64,000 bases of DNA from CAUTYU01 sp963545205 (GCA_963545205.1 CAUUHW010000007.1:1-64000); one strand, 5' to 3'; positions 37,516 through 46,818 are shown, counted from the stretch's first letter. The notes: generated by a model not told the origin, from the sequence alone. Translations and numbers: made by a program.

Positions 37516-38199
37516 ATGCTCGATATAAAAAACTTTTTAGATGAAATCAGACAAACGCCTTACGAAGAACTTGTTGTCCGTGCACCCCATACGGGTCGGG
37601 TACGATTTTTTATCAAGGAAACAGGCGTGCAGGTAAAAGGAGCCGAAGGCCCCTGGCAGGAAAATCAGGGAACACGGCTGGTGGCGATTGAACGGGAACG
37701 GAATCTGCGCCTGGTTCACGCGCCGGAAACAGGAGAGATTGTCGGCTTTTTTAAGCTGAAAGACGGTGATTTTGTGCAGGCGGGCGATCCATTGCTCGCC
37801 ATTCGCCATTTCCTGACCCGCAAGGAAGTCATCGACCGCATTTTACAACAGGCACTTTTTTTGTGCCGCACGCCGGAAAAAGGCCGTTTTTACTTTACAC
37901 CTGACATTGACATCAAAATAAAAACCAGAGACTGTACTTCAATCCATGTCTGTTCAGGTATGGAAATGTTTATCCTTTCCCGCATGAAACGGGAAACGCT
38001 TCTTCCGTACATCGGCCCGGAAGGCATTATTTATGCCACCTATTTCAATTCTGGAGATGACCTGGAACTGAACGCCCCGCTTATCGGCATCTGTCCCCAT
38101 GACCAGCTTGAACATATTGAAGAGGTGATTGGCCGCGTGCGTAATGAATGGAACGAAAAAACAGATACCAGGGCGCAGGACAAAGACAGTTTTCTGTAA
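37516..38199 (+). CDS. Biotinyl/lipoyl-domain carrier protein with atypical motif
   Basis: 227 residues with two barrel-sandwich-like stretches: about 20-97 (VRAPHTGRVRFF with GEIVGFFKLKDGDFVQAGDPL) and 140-200. The second aligns with biotin carriers through FILSRMKRE, then GPEGIIYATYFNSGDDLELNAPLIG, where carriers have EAMKM then SGTV...GQPVEFDEPL. Lys158 sits where biotin is attached, but the flanks are SRM-K-R, not EAM-K-M. It is the only carrier candidate in this carboxylase operon, 12 bases after the carboxyltransferase. It may be the BCCP or a non-biotinylated relative. Confidence 0.62.
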   Translation: MLDIKNFLDEIRQTPYEELVVRAPHTGRVRFFIKETGVQVKGAEGPWQENQGTRLVAIERERNLRLVHAPETGEIVGFFKLKDGDFVQAGDPLLAIRHFLTRKEVIDRILQQALFLCRTPEKGRFYFTPDIDIKIKTRDCTSIHVCSGMEMFILSRMKRETLLPYIGPEGIIYATYFNSGDDLELNAPLIGICPHDQLEHIEEVIGRVRNEWNEKTDTRAQDKDSFL

Positions 38200-38250
38200 A
38201 CCTGAAATATATGCTCAACAGTGGTAAGGCTCAAAAAGCAGGAGAAAAAT

Positions 38251-38700
38251 ATGGCAGGCAGCTTAAACAGAGTGATTTTAATCGGACGGCTCGGACGTGA
38301 CCCCGAAATCCGTTACACACAAAATGGTCAGGCCGTGGCCACACTGAACATGGCAACAGACGAGAGTTATACAGGTCAGGACGGCCAAAAAATAGAAAAA
38401 GCCGAATGGCACCGCGTGGTTGTCTGGGGCAAACAGGCGGAATTTTGCGGCAACTACCTGGGCAAAGGCCGGTTAATCATGGTTGAAGGCTCGCTTCAAA
38501 CCAGAAAATGGCAGGATCAGCAAGGCCAGGATCGCTACACAACCGAAATCAAGGCCAGAGCTGTTCAGGTTCTGGACAGCAAATCCGGTGGCGGGTCCGC
38601 GCCAGCAGCTTCTCCGGCAGGCAATCAGATTTTTCAGGAAGAAGACCTGGGCCCGGCCTTTCCCTCAGAAGCCAGTGGCATGGACGACACTCCGTTCTAG
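38251..38700 (+). CDS. ssb: Single-stranded DNA-binding protein
   Basis: 149 residues from ATG at 38251 with GGAG upstream; a GTG 30 bases earlier is unlikely. OB fold (NRVILIGRLGRDPEIRYTQNG, EWHRVVVWGKQAE), a flexible Gly/Pro/Ala linker, and the acidic tip MDDTPF that recruits repair and replication proteins. Confidence 0.96.
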   Translation: MAGSLNRVILIGRLGRDPEIRYTQNGQAVATLNMATDESYTGQDGQKIEKAEWHRVVVWGKQAEFCGNYLGKGRLIMVEGSLQTRKWQDQQGQDRYTTEIKARAVQVLDSKSGGGSAPAASPAGNQIFQEEDLGPAFPSEASGMDDTPF

Positions 38701-38788
38701 AATTTTTGATTTTTGATTGTTGATTGGAAGAACGCCCTGCTGAAAATCACAGACAAGCATTCTAAAATCAAAAATCAGGAACGGACAT
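38701..38788. repeat. AT-rich inverted-repeat element, copy 1
   Basis: Arms GATTTTTGAT (38708-38717) and ATCAAAAATC (38767-38776) enclose about 50 bases. The element directly follows the ssb TAG stop and its right arm overlaps the bioB stop codon. A similar element with GATTTTTGA on the left and TTCTAAAATCAAAAAT on the right follows flaG at 48.3 kb. It may act as a two-way terminator or be a small dispersed repeat. Confidence 0.45.
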
Positions 38789-39791
38789 GCAGACCAAGAC
38801 GGGCAAGCAAGGCAAGGTCGTTTTGCAGGCTTTGGCCCTGTGTGGTCAGGTAATTGCCGGTCATCAGGCCGCTGGCCCCGGCAAAAAAGGCACAGGCTTC
38901 CATATCCGCGAGGTTGTGTCTTCGTCCGCCGCATAAAATAATTTCTTTGTCCGGCAACATATAGCGCAGCAAGGCAAGAATTTTCAGGCAGCGGCCCGGT
39001 GTCAGTTCACGCAATTTTGCCAGTGGTGTTCCGGCTACCGGCAACAAAAAATTGACAGGGACAGCGTCCACGTCAAGTTCTTGCAGCTGCAACCCAAACT
39101 CAACAACCTGCTCATCACTTTCCCCCAGGCCAAAAATTCCCCCGCTGCAGACAGAAAATCCGGCCTGCCGGGCCAGCTCTATGGTTTTTATCCGCTCATT
39201 ATACGTATGTGTGGTGCAGACTTGCGAAAAAAAAGAAGGCGCGGTTTCCAGGTTATGATGGTAGCGTGAGATTCTGCTTGTCCGCAAAACAGCAAAATCC
39301 TGCGCGCTTAAAATTCCAAATGAGGCGCAAAATTCTATTTGTTCCACATTGCTGACTGCCTGTTTGACCCGTTCGATTTCCTGTTTTGACAGTCCGCGCC
39401 CCGAAGTCACGTAGCTATAGCGGTGAACAGGCGTTGTGGAAAGAAGTTTTGCCTGCTCCCGCATGGAGTGAAGAGAGAGCAAAGGATACATGGCTGAATC
39501 AGTTGCAAAAGAAGCAGACTGAGCACAAAAAGCGCAGTTTTCCGAGCAGCGCCCGGACTTGGCATTGGAGATGGCACAGAGATGAATACCGTTTCCCCAA
39601 AAATGACGGCGCAATAAATCTGCGCCAGGGCAAAGCTCCAGAGCGTTTTGGGACAGCACGCGGGCCAGTACCAAAAAATCGCTCTTACCCGGCTGCCTGC
39701 CGGATATAATATCTTCTGCCAGGCGCAGACCAAAATGAACAAGTGGAGTTGGCTCTACCCTCATCTGCCAGGGTAAAAGACCGTCATTCAC
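38775..39791 (-). CDS. bioB: Biotin synthase
   Basis: 338 residues, radical SAM. It inserts sulfur into dethiobiotin. The CxxxCxxC cluster is Cys82, Cys86 and Cys89 (CSENCAFC). SSGGIFGLGE-like text appears as CSGGIFGLGES, and NFLLPVAGTPL is typical of BioB. The GTG start overlaps bioD by 8 bases; an ATG at 39764 is the alternative. Confidence 0.93.
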   Translation of the reverse strand: MNDGLLPWQMRVEPTPLVHFGLRLAEDIISGRQPGKSDFLVLARVLSQNALELCPGADLLRRHFWGNGIHLCAISNAKSGRCSENCAFCAQSASFATDSAMYPLLSLHSMREQAKLLSTTPVHRYSYVTSGRGLSKQEIERVKQAVSNVEQIEFCASFGILSAQDFAVLRTSRISRYHHNLETAPSFFSQVCTTHTYNERIKTIELARQAGFSVCSGGIFGLGESDEQVVEFGLQLQELDVDAVPVNFLLPVAGTPLAKLRELTPGRCLKILALLRYMLPDKEIILCGGRRHNLADMEACAFFAGASGLMTGNYLTTQGQSLQNDLALLARLGLHVRS

Positions 39792-40422
39792 TTTTTTCCC
39801 CGAAAAACAAACTGGCGTACAATGTTGTCAGTCCTCCAGGACTTATCTTTTCCTGTTTCAGCCAGGGAATATGCCCCAGCATCCTGACCCTGCCAAAGAC
39901 ACGCAGGATTTCTTCGGTCTGTTCGTCTTCTTCCCCGCCATTGACCAGTACACCCACAATTTCAAGGCCAGCCTGACGCAGGCAGGCAACACTCAGCAAG
40001 ATATGGTTCAGCATGCCCAGCCGGCCGGGCGCGACAACCAGTACCGGATAACCCAGATGCGCCATCAGATCGAGCATGGTCTGGGAATTGTTCAGCGGTA
40101 CCAGCACACCGCCCGCGCCTTCAACAACAAGCCTTTCAGCCTCCGGCGGTACGCAGGCTTGCAGCTCTATTTCTGTTCCGGCCAGGCAGGCGGCCTGATA
40201 CGGAGAAAGAGGTTCAGGCAGAACATAGGTCTCAGGAAAAAAATGACTTGCAGGCAAACCGGTCGCTCTTTGTACCCACTGGGTGTCACGCCCCTCCAGG
40301 CTGCCGCTTTGTATCGGTTTCCAGTATGAAGCCCGCAAACCGGCCATAAGCAGGGAACAGACAAAAGTCTTGCCAATGCCGGTGTCGGTTCCGGTCACAA
40401 ACATCTTCTGGGGCCAGTTCAT
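39784..40422 (-). CDS. bioD: Dethiobiotin synthetase
   Basis: 212 residues. P-loop near the N-terminus: FVTGTDTGIGKTFV, the BioD form. YWKPIQSG, EGAGGVLVPL and the ATP-site region follow. It closes the ureido ring of biotin. ATG at 40422 overlaps the bioA stop as ATGA, which decides the start over a longer frame. Confidence 0.94.
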   Translation of the reverse strand: MNWPQKMFVTGTDTGIGKTFVCSLLMAGLRASYWKPIQSGSLEGRDTQWVQRATGLPASHFFPETYVLPEPLSPYQAACLAGTEIELQACVPPEAERLVVEGAGGVLVPLNNSQTMLDLMAHLGYPVLVVAPGRLGMLNHILLSVACLRQAGLEIVGVLVNGGEEDEQTEEILRVFGRVRMLGHIPWLKQEKISPGGLTTLYASLFFGEKSE

Positions 40423-41705
40423 TTTTTTTCTCCCAGAGCCTGAACAATCACCGCGCAAAGATGGTCAAGGTCACTGTCCGGCATACAATAGGCCGGCATG
40501 ACATACACCAGACGGCCAAAGGGCCGTATCCACACGCCATGGCGCACAAAAAAATCCTGCAAACAGGCAACATCAACCGGCTGGCACATTTCAACCACGC
40601 CAATCGCGCCCAGTACCCGCACGTCCGCCACGCTGGCAAGGTCACGGCATGGCGCAAGTCCCCGAATCAAGGCAGATTCTATCCGCCCTATGGCGCCCTG
40701 CCAGTCAGATTCCAAAAGCAGTTCAATACTTGCCAGAGCCACGGAACAGGCCAATGGATTAGCCATAAACGTCGGGCCATGCATCAACTCAGGCTGAGAA
40801 CCGGAACTGATGGTGGCGGCAACATGATCTGTTGTCAGCGTGGCGGCAAAACTCATGTAACCGCCGGTCAGTGCCTTGCCCAGGCATAAAATATCTGGCT
40901 CAATACCGACATGTTCACAGGCAAACAATTTACCTGTACGGCCAAAACCAGTGGCAATTTCATCGGCAATAAGCAAAACACCGAACCTGTCACATAACCG
41001 GCGTATTTCAGCCAGATAGGCAGGCGAGTAAAACCGCATTCCACCCGCGCCTTGCACAATGGGTTCCAGGATAACAGCGGCAATTTCGTTTTGGTGTTTA
41101 CCCAGCAGACTCTCAAAGGCCTGAATATCCTTTTGGGAACAAGGCGCGGCAAAACCAGCAGGTGGGGACGGCGCAAAAAACTGCTCGGCAATGGCGCCAT
41201 AAAACATGGAATGCATACCGGTTACCGGGTCACACACAGACATGGCCCCATGCGTGTCTCCGTGATAGCCGCTGCGCACGGTCAAAAAACGGCGGCGACA
41301 AATCCCCTGCGCTTCCCAGAACTGCACAGCCATCTTCATAGCCACTTCAACAGCAACAGAACCGGAATCAGAAAAAAAGACACGCTCAAGGGAAGAAGGT
41401 GTCAGCTCAATCAGTTTTTGGGCCAGCCTGATGGCCGGAGCGTGCGTCAGCCCGCCAAACATGACATGGGCCATATCCTGCATCTGCCGGCTGACAGCCG
41501 CATTCAGGCGCGGGTGATTGTAGCCGTGAATAACCGACCACCACGAGGCCATGCCGTCAATGAGTTCCCTTCCGTCAGCAAGGGTGATGCGCACGCCTTT
41601 AGCCTTTTGCACCAGATAAACCGGCAGAGGCCCGGACATGGACGTGTACGGATGCCAGATATGGCGGCGGTCAAATTCAAGCAGTGCCCGTATGTCAGAA
41701 AACAT
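40419..41705 (-). CDS. bioA: DAPA aminotransferase
   Basis: 428 residues, class III PLP aminotransferase. It uses SAM as amino donor to make 7,8-diaminononanoate. HIWHPYTSM near the start, DGMASWWSVIHGYNHP, SGYHGDTHGAMS, LIADEIATGFGRTG and the PLP-Lys in CLGKALTGGYM are all BioA features. ATG at 41705 is preferred; a TTG at 41723 would add six residues. Confidence 0.93.
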   Translation of the reverse strand: MFSDIRALLEFDRRHIWHPYTSMSGPLPVYLVQKAKGVRITLADGRELIDGMASWWSVIHGYNHPRLNAAVSRQMQDMAHVMFGGLTHAPAIRLAQKLIELTPSSLERVFFSDSGSVAVEVAMKMAVQFWEAQGICRRRFLTVRSGYHGDTHGAMSVCDPVTGMHSMFYGAIAEQFFAPSPPAGFAAPCSQKDIQAFESLLGKHQNEIAAVILEPIVQGAGGMRFYSPAYLAEIRRLCDRFGVLLIADEIATGFGRTGKLFACEHVGIEPDILCLGKALTGGYMSFAATLTTDHVAATISSGSQPELMHGPTFMANPLACSVALASIELLLESDWQGAIGRIESALIRGLAPCRDLASVADVRVLGAIGVVEMCQPVDVACLQDFFVRHGVWIRPFGRLVYVMPAYCMPDSDLDHLCAVIVQALGEKK

Positions 41706-41729
41706 TTCTTTTTCTTTCAGCAACAGACC

Positions 41730-42797
41730 CTAGAATTTCAGTCTGTTTTTTATCGCGTCCAGGTCAATATACGAACTGACAAACTGAGTTACGTGCTCAA
41801 CCTTGCTCCTGTCACGCTGTTTGTGCCGGTTCAAAATATCTTCAACCTGACCAGACACAACATAGGTATCGTCCCGCACAACAAGAACAGGAACATCAAG
41901 AGCCTCGGCGCGGGTCATAACAACATCACTGGGATAAATATTGCCGGTCAAAATCAGGCAGGGACATTCCCCTTCCAAAGCGACAAACTGGACGTCAGAA
42001 CGGTCTCCACCAACAATAATCGCTGTGTTACGCTTTTTTTTGAAATAGGTTGTAAAATTTTCCACCTGCATCGTGCCAATCAGAAAATCTTCCACAACCC
42101 GTTCTGACTTGCTCGAAGCGCACAGCAAACGCCCCCCAAGACACTGGGCCAGTTCAGACACGCTTATTGCCCCAAGCAGAGGGTCTCTTGGAACAACACC
42201 AAGCACGCAAAGCCCTTTTTGCTTAAACATGGGAATCAGCATGGTATCGAGTTCGCTTTGAAAAGCCGGCGGAATATCGTTTAATAACACGCCAAGTAAT
42301 TTTTCCTGCAACACTTCCTGCAGCCAGAAAAAATAATCATAGGCAATATGGTGCACATAGCGGTCAAGGCCGATCGCGTACAAATCAAGTGCACGGACAA
42401 TGCTCACTCCGTCAAGGTTGCAATACTTGCCCGAAAGCATACTACCAGCACCAACAACAATCATCACGTCTTTGTCTCTGCCCAATTCCTGATAGGCGCT
42501 TTTAATCTTGCCCATCAAAAGACCAGCTTCACAGGTTGAACGAAAGGTTTTCATTCTGAAATCCTGATCCACGACAACAGGTGTTACCTTTTGTGGATCT
42601 TCGCTCAGTCCCAGGACTTCCTGCATAAAAAAAGCATCTTCATCACCAGTCCTGCCGTCTTTTTCCAGAGGCAGTGTCCCCACAGGTTTCATATATCCAA
42701 TTCTGTAGCCCTGTTCCTGCAACGTTACGGCAAGACTCATGGCAATCGTGTGCTTGCCGCAGTACGCGGAAGTTCCGCCCACATAAATTCCAACCAT
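41730..42797 (-). CDS. Phosphotransacetylase N-terminal-like protein (BioD-like + DRTGG)
   Basis: 355 residues. The N-terminal part is a BioD-like P-loop fold starting MVGIYVGGTSAYCGKHTIA, where the expected GKT is GKH. The C-terminal part carries a DRTGG-like domain (IIVGGDRSDVQFVAL). This pairing equals the non-catalytic front half of long phosphotransacetylases and usually acts in sensing or control. It lies between the acyl-CoA synthetase-like gene and bioA, so it may tune acyl-CoA or acetate metabolism. No catalytic domain is present. Confidence 0.72.
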   Translation of the reverse strand: MVGIYVGGTSAYCGKHTIAMSLAVTLQEQGYRIGYMKPVGTLPLEKDGRTGDEDAFFMQEVLGLSEDPQKVTPVVVDQDFRMKTFRSTCEAGLLMGKIKSAYQELGRDKDVMIVVGAGSMLSGKYCNLDGVSIVRALDLYAIGLDRYVHHIAYDYFFWLQEVLQEKLLGVLLNDIPPAFQSELDTMLIPMFKQKGLCVLGVVPRDPLLGAISVSELAQCLGGRLLCASSKSERVVEDFLIGTMQVENFTTYFKKKRNTAIIVGGDRSDVQFVALEGECPCLILTGNIYPSDVVMTRAEALDVPVLVVRDDTYVVSGQVEDILNRHKQRDRSKVEHVTQFVSSYIDLDAIKNRLKF

Positions 42798-42840
42798 TGT
42801 TCTCTCCTGTTTTCAAACGGATGGTCTGTTCCGTACCCTA

Positions 42841-44868
42841 TCAATGTTTCCGGGCAGATAAAGTAAAACTGGCATCAACAACAAGCACAGACTGAGTCGT
42901 GACCAGAACCGGCTGCAGCTGCGCCTGATAAATCTGCGGACAGTCAAGGGCCATTCTGGCCACACTTAACACCACATCTTCCAGAGCCCTCATGCCAATT
43001 CCAAATTTTTCCTTTTTTATACGCAAAGCGGAAAAAAGTTCCTGTACCATCATTTTGGTCTCAGTCAGCCCCAGCGGAGCCAGACAGGACACAATATCCT
43101 TTTCCTTGTTCTGATATTCAGACCAGCCGCTCAAAGAGATGAGCGGGCCGAACTGATCATCACGCCGCGAACGGATAATAACAGAAAACGCTCCAGGTAC
43201 GGCTTCACAAACCATGCAACCGGCCACATGAATATCACGGTGCAGGCGCAAAACACGATTTGTCAGCTCCTGAAAAATCGCCCTGACTTCCTCTGCGTCA
43301 TGCAAAAAAGAGCTGATTGCCCAGTCGCCACTTTGTGTGAGTTGCGGACTTACCACCTTCAACGTGACAGGAAAACCGATTTTTTTCGCGGCCTTGACAG
43401 CATGTTGACTGGTACGGGCCAACTGCCCATTTGGCTGGACAAGTTCATAGGCCTGCAACAACTGCTCTGCCGCCGTTCCCGTCAAAAAAGTTTCATTGCG
43501 TTCAAGAGCATGGGCAATAAGCTGTTCAGCCTTGGAAACATCCCGGCGATAAGCAACCTGAACCGGATAGGGCTGTTCTTTTTTACGGGCATATTTGCCC
43601 AGCACCTGAATCACAAGCAAAGCAGAACTTATCTCTTCATAACAGGGAATCCCCTGGCCGCGCAAAAGCGCCTTGCACCTGCCTGCGTCTTCCTGCGACC
43701 ACACACAAGCCACAATACTTTTTTTCGACTCACGGGCCAAGACCCCGATTTCTTTCACCAGGCTCAGGTCTTGTGGCAGACCACTCAGCTCAAGCAGCAG
43801 TAACACAACATCGTGTTCCTTTTCTTCAAGCAGGCGTTTGAAGTCTGCAAGAAATTCCGCATATTCGGTGCGCAAGACATTTTCTGATGCCCGCAGGGCA
43901 AAAGAAGCCAGCATGTGCCGCGTACTTTGCACATAAAAATCAGACATGCCCAGCACGGCGGTTCTGTTGCCCTGCGGTAAAACAGAAATACAGTGAAAGG
44001 CCTGAGCCAGATCCGCCATTGTGTCCAGATGTGAGGTCCGAATGATACCGGCCTGATCTACCGCTGCTTTCCATGCCTTTTCCGAACCGGGCATCTTGCC
44101 GTTATGCGCGGCCAGGGCCTTTAAGCCCCCCTGAGTCGTGCCCGGTTTGAACAGGATGATCGGCTTTTCCTTTACCGCGTCCTGACAGGCCAGAATAAAA
44201 TATTTCCCGTTGCGCACCCATTCCAGATGCAACAGGATAACCCGTGTTTGCGGATCAGAATGAAAAAACTCCACAACCTGCCAGGACTCAAGAGCGCTCC
44301 TGACACTGCCTGAAAGTAACCGGGAAAAACCCCAGCCGTCATTGCGGGCGTATTCAGCCAAAGACAGAGCCAGACTGCCGGAATGCCCTAAAAAGGCGAC
44401 AGAACCGGCCTGAACATTTTCATGGGAGTGCAAAAACAGGGAAAAATATTGCGCTGGACTGATAACACCCCAACCGCCCAGTCCCGGGAAAAAAACCTGC
44501 GATTCCTGAGAAAGGGCGACAAGTTTTTCCTCCAGCCGGATCCACTCCCGGTCCCTGTGGCGGGAACCGGCAGGAAACGCAAGAATGGACTTGACTCTCT
44601 TGCCGATCAAAATGGAGAAAATGTCCTCAATAAGGGCCTGTTCCAGACAGATCAGCACGCAGTCCGTATCTTCCGGCAATTCGTCCAATGCTCGTGTCTG
44701 TTCCGGCCCTGTTGTGCCATTTCCGATATTGACCGTGAAGATTTTTCCCTGATAATGGCCTTGCTGCAGCCGACAGACAATCCGCTGTTCCAGACTCTCG
44801 CAGCTAAATCTGCCAATAACCGCGAGGTTGGCAGGAGAAAAAAAAGAATGTAACCGCAAATTATTCAT
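42841..44868 (-). CDS. NDP-forming acyl-CoA synthetase-like protein
   Basis: 675 residues from ATG at 44868 (a longer frame lacks support). Order: CoA-binding Rossmann domain, two succinyl-CoA-ligase-like domains, then an ATP-grasp region. The phospho-His region reads ALAAHNGKMPGSEKAW, retaining a His. The segment that normally holds the second catalytic His (HKTD/HKSD after LKVVSP) reads QLTQSGDWA, so that His is missing. It may be a degenerate or regulatory relative of ADP-forming acetyl-CoA synthetase. First gene of the operon leading to bioADB. Confidence 0.75.
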   Translation of the reverse strand: MNNLRLHSFFSPANLAVIGRFSCESLEQRIVCRLQQGHYQGKIFTVNIGNGTTGPEQTRALDELPEDTDCVLICLEQALIEDIFSILIGKRVKSILAFPAGSRHRDREWIRLEEKLVALSQESQVFFPGLGGWGVISPAQYFSLFLHSHENVQAGSVAFLGHSGSLALSLAEYARNDGWGFSRLLSGSVRSALESWQVVEFFHSDPQTRVILLHLEWVRNGKYFILACQDAVKEKPIILFKPGTTQGGLKALAAHNGKMPGSEKAWKAAVDQAGIIRTSHLDTMADLAQAFHCISVLPQGNRTAVLGMSDFYVQSTRHMLASFALRASENVLRTEYAEFLADFKRLLEEKEHDVVLLLLELSGLPQDLSLVKEIGVLARESKKSIVACVWSQEDAGRCKALLRGQGIPCYEEISSALLVIQVLGKYARKKEQPYPVQVAYRRDVSKAEQLIAHALERNETFLTGTAAEQLLQAYELVQPNGQLARTSQHAVKAAKKIGFPVTLKVVSPQLTQSGDWAISSFLHDAEEVRAIFQELTNRVLRLHRDIHVAGCMVCEAVPGAFSVIIRSRRDDQFGPLISLSGWSEYQNKEKDIVSCLAPLGLTETKMMVQELFSALRIKKEKFGIGMRALEDVVLSVARMALDCPQIYQAQLQPVLVTTQSVLVVDASFTLSARKH

Positions 44869-44944
44869 AAAAACTTTACCCTCAAAGCGTACTGATTTGG
44901 TCTGCGCCCCAAAGTAAAAGAAAAAACAGGGGGAAGATACCCGA

Positions 44945-45643
44945 ATGGCACACAAAAAAATCCAAAAACCAACAGCACTGGAAGAGACTTTCCATTATCA
45001 TTTCCAGCAAGTCAAGCGGCTTGAAACCGCGCTTTGCCACAGTTCATTTGCCAATGAACATGGACGAACCTGCAATGAACGCATGGAATTTCTTGGTGAC
45101 GCCGTACTGGAACTTTGCGTTTCCAACTATCTGTACCAAAATTTTCCGGACGCACGGGAAGGAGAAATGACCAGATTACGGGCACGGCTGGTTAATGAAA
45201 CAGCACTGGCAGGTCTGGCCCGGCGTATTGGTCTTGGGCCCCATCTGTTGCTGGGCAAAGGCGAAGAGGCGCAGGGCGGACGGGAAAAAGATTCTGTTTT
45301 AAGTGACGGGCTGGAAGCCGTTATTGGCGCTATCTATCTGGATGGTGGTTTTGAAGCGGCCTGTGCAGCTATTGGACGGATTATGGCTGATGCCTGGCCG
45401 CAAGACCTGCAACTGCCCAGACCCAAAGACGCGAAAAGCAGGCTGCAGGAAGAAACCCAGTACCTGTATGGCGACCGTCCACATTATCAGCTGGTTGACA
45501 GCCAGGGCCCGGAACACGACAAGCAATATACAGTCCGCGTCACACTCCCTGACGGGCAAAGCCTTACCGCTACAGGTTCCAGCCTGAAAAAAGCGGAGCA
45601 GCAGGCGGCAACGCAGGCACTTTCTCTGCTTGATAGTAAATAA
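44945..45643 (+). CDS. rnc: Ribonuclease III
   Basis: 232 residues. Catalytic signature NERMEFLGDAVLEL (44-57) followed by the second acidic site in SDGLEAVIGAIYLDGG. A double-stranded RNA-binding domain ends the protein (SRLQEETQYLYG...ATGSSLKKAEQQAATQAL). It processes rRNA and other structured RNAs. Divergent from the acyl-CoA synthetase-like gene. Confidence 0.96.
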   Translation: MAHKKIQKPTALEETFHYHFQQVKRLETALCHSSFANEHGRTCNERMEFLGDAVLELCVSNYLYQNFPDAREGEMTRLRARLVNETALAGLARRIGLGPHLLLGKGEEAQGGREKDSVLSDGLEAVIGAIYLDGGFEAACAAIGRIMADAWPQDLQLPRPKDAKSRLQEETQYLYGDRPHYQLVDSQGPEHDKQYTVRVTLPDGQSLTATGSSLKKAEQQAATQALSLLDSK

Positions 45644-45671
45644 TTGATTGAAAAATCAGAACACAATCAGG

Positions 45672-45703
45672 AAAAAAGGCCGGAGACTTCTTCATCTCCG
45701 GCC
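45672..45703 (-). terminator. Intrinsic terminator of the distal flagellin gene
   Basis: Perfect 9-bp stem GGCCGGAGA/TCTCCGGCC with an eight-base loop, followed on the minus strand by six T. It lies just past the flagellin stop and could also receive rnc transcripts from the other side. Confidence 0.8.
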
Positions 45704-45724
45704 AAGCTGTCATGTCTGTACAAA

Positions 45725-46645
45725 CTAACCATTAATAAGCTGCATAGCCATCTGGGGCAGGGAGTTGGCCTGAGAAAGCATGGCCACGGCTGCCTGCGAC
45801 TTGATCTGGTTGCGGACAAATTCCGTCATTTCCGTGGCAACGTCCACGTCAGAGATACGGGATTCTGAGGCCTGCAGGTTTTCAGCCTGAATCTGCAGGT
45901 TGGTGACGGTATTTTGCAGACGGTTCTGCAGCGCGCCAAGGCTGGCCCGGATCTTGTCCTTGGAAATAATAGCCTCGTTAATGGCGTCAAGCGCTCTTTG
46001 CGCGTTGTGCTGTGTAGAAATATCATGGCCTGCGCTTGCGGGATCAGAATTATTTCCAACTCCTAAGGCAGAGGCTGTGGAATTGCCAATAGCAATATAG
46101 TAATAGTCTTCTGCCGAGTCGTTTCCGGCTCCAAAGTGAATCTTGATCGGCCCTGTAGGCTGAATCCCTTTTCCATTGTGGGTCGCTGCCCAGGAAGTGG
46201 GATCAGGCGTTGTAGCAGACAGGTTGCCATTGAGCAGATGCACACCGTTGAAATCTGTGGCCATGGCGATACGGGTGATTTCCGAGGCCATGGCCTGATA
46301 CTCGGAATCAATGATCAAACGCTGATCACTGGTATAGGTACCGGTTGCCGCCTGTTGGGCCAACTCTTTCATCCTGATCAATTTTTCGTCCACAACCTGC
46401 AACGCGCCATCTGCGGTCTGGATCATGGAAATCGCGTCATTGGCGTTACGAACACCCTGGTTAAAAGATGCGATGTCCGCGCGCATCAATTCACGAATCG
46501 CCAATCCGGCGGCATCATCAGCCGCGATTCCGACCCGCAGACCGGAAGACAAACGGCGGGTAGAAGTTGCCAGCGCGCCATAGGAATGAGAAAGATTCCG
46601 GCTGGCATTCATCGCCATCATATTATGGTTAATAACTAAAGACAT
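45725..46645 (-). CDS. Flagellin (copy 1)
   Basis: 306 residues starting MSLVINHNMMAMNASRNL, the flagellin N-terminal D0 helix; the start is fixed by this motif and an AGGAGG site. The C-terminal D0 part (NRLQNTVTNLQIQAENLQASESRISDVDVATEM, given here in parts: NRLQNTVTNL, SRISDVDVATEM) is also standard. The middle is short, so D2/D3 are reduced. Nearly identical to copy 2 except around residues 165-215. Preceded by a sigma-54 promoter. Confidence 0.93.
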   Translation of the reverse strand: MSLVINHNMMAMNASRNLSHSYGALATSTRRLSSGLRVGIAADDAAGLAIRELMRADIASFNQGVRNANDAISMIQTADGALQVVDEKLIRMKELAQQAATGTYTSDQRLIIDSEYQAMASEITRIAMATDFNGVHLLNGNLSATTPDPTSWAATHNGKGIQPTGPIKIHFGAGNDSAEDYYYIAIGNSTASALGVGNNSDPASAGHDISTQHNAQRALDAINEAIISKDKIRASLGALQNRLQNTVTNLQIQAENLQASESRISDVDVATEMTEFVRNQIKSQAAVAMLSQANSLPQMAMQLING

Positions 46646-46680
46646 GACAAGCCTCCTTATTCTTGCTTTTGGAAAAACAT

Positions 46681-46698
46681 AAGCAAAAACAATGCCAA
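46681..46698 (-). promoter_or_regulatory. Sigma-54 promoter of flagellin copy 1
   Basis: TTGGCATTGTTTTTGCTT on the minus strand: GG and GC exactly 10 bases apart, matching TTGGCAC-N5-TTGCW. The -12 element lies about 38 bases before the start codon. Confidence 0.78.
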
Positions 46699-46818
46699 AC
46701 ACAAAAAATCAAATATTTTCAATAAATTAAAAAATAACAAGCAAAAAATTCCTGTTGCCAAAAAAATGACAACGCTCAATTTTCCTTTCCGTAACAACAG
46801 ATACTCCGAAAAAAGGAC

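Noticed and set aside
41052..42107. 351-codon plus-strand frame opposite bioA and the DRTGG gene
   Set aside because: Runs across two recognised genes on the other strand; His/Arg/Asn-rich text without a domain.
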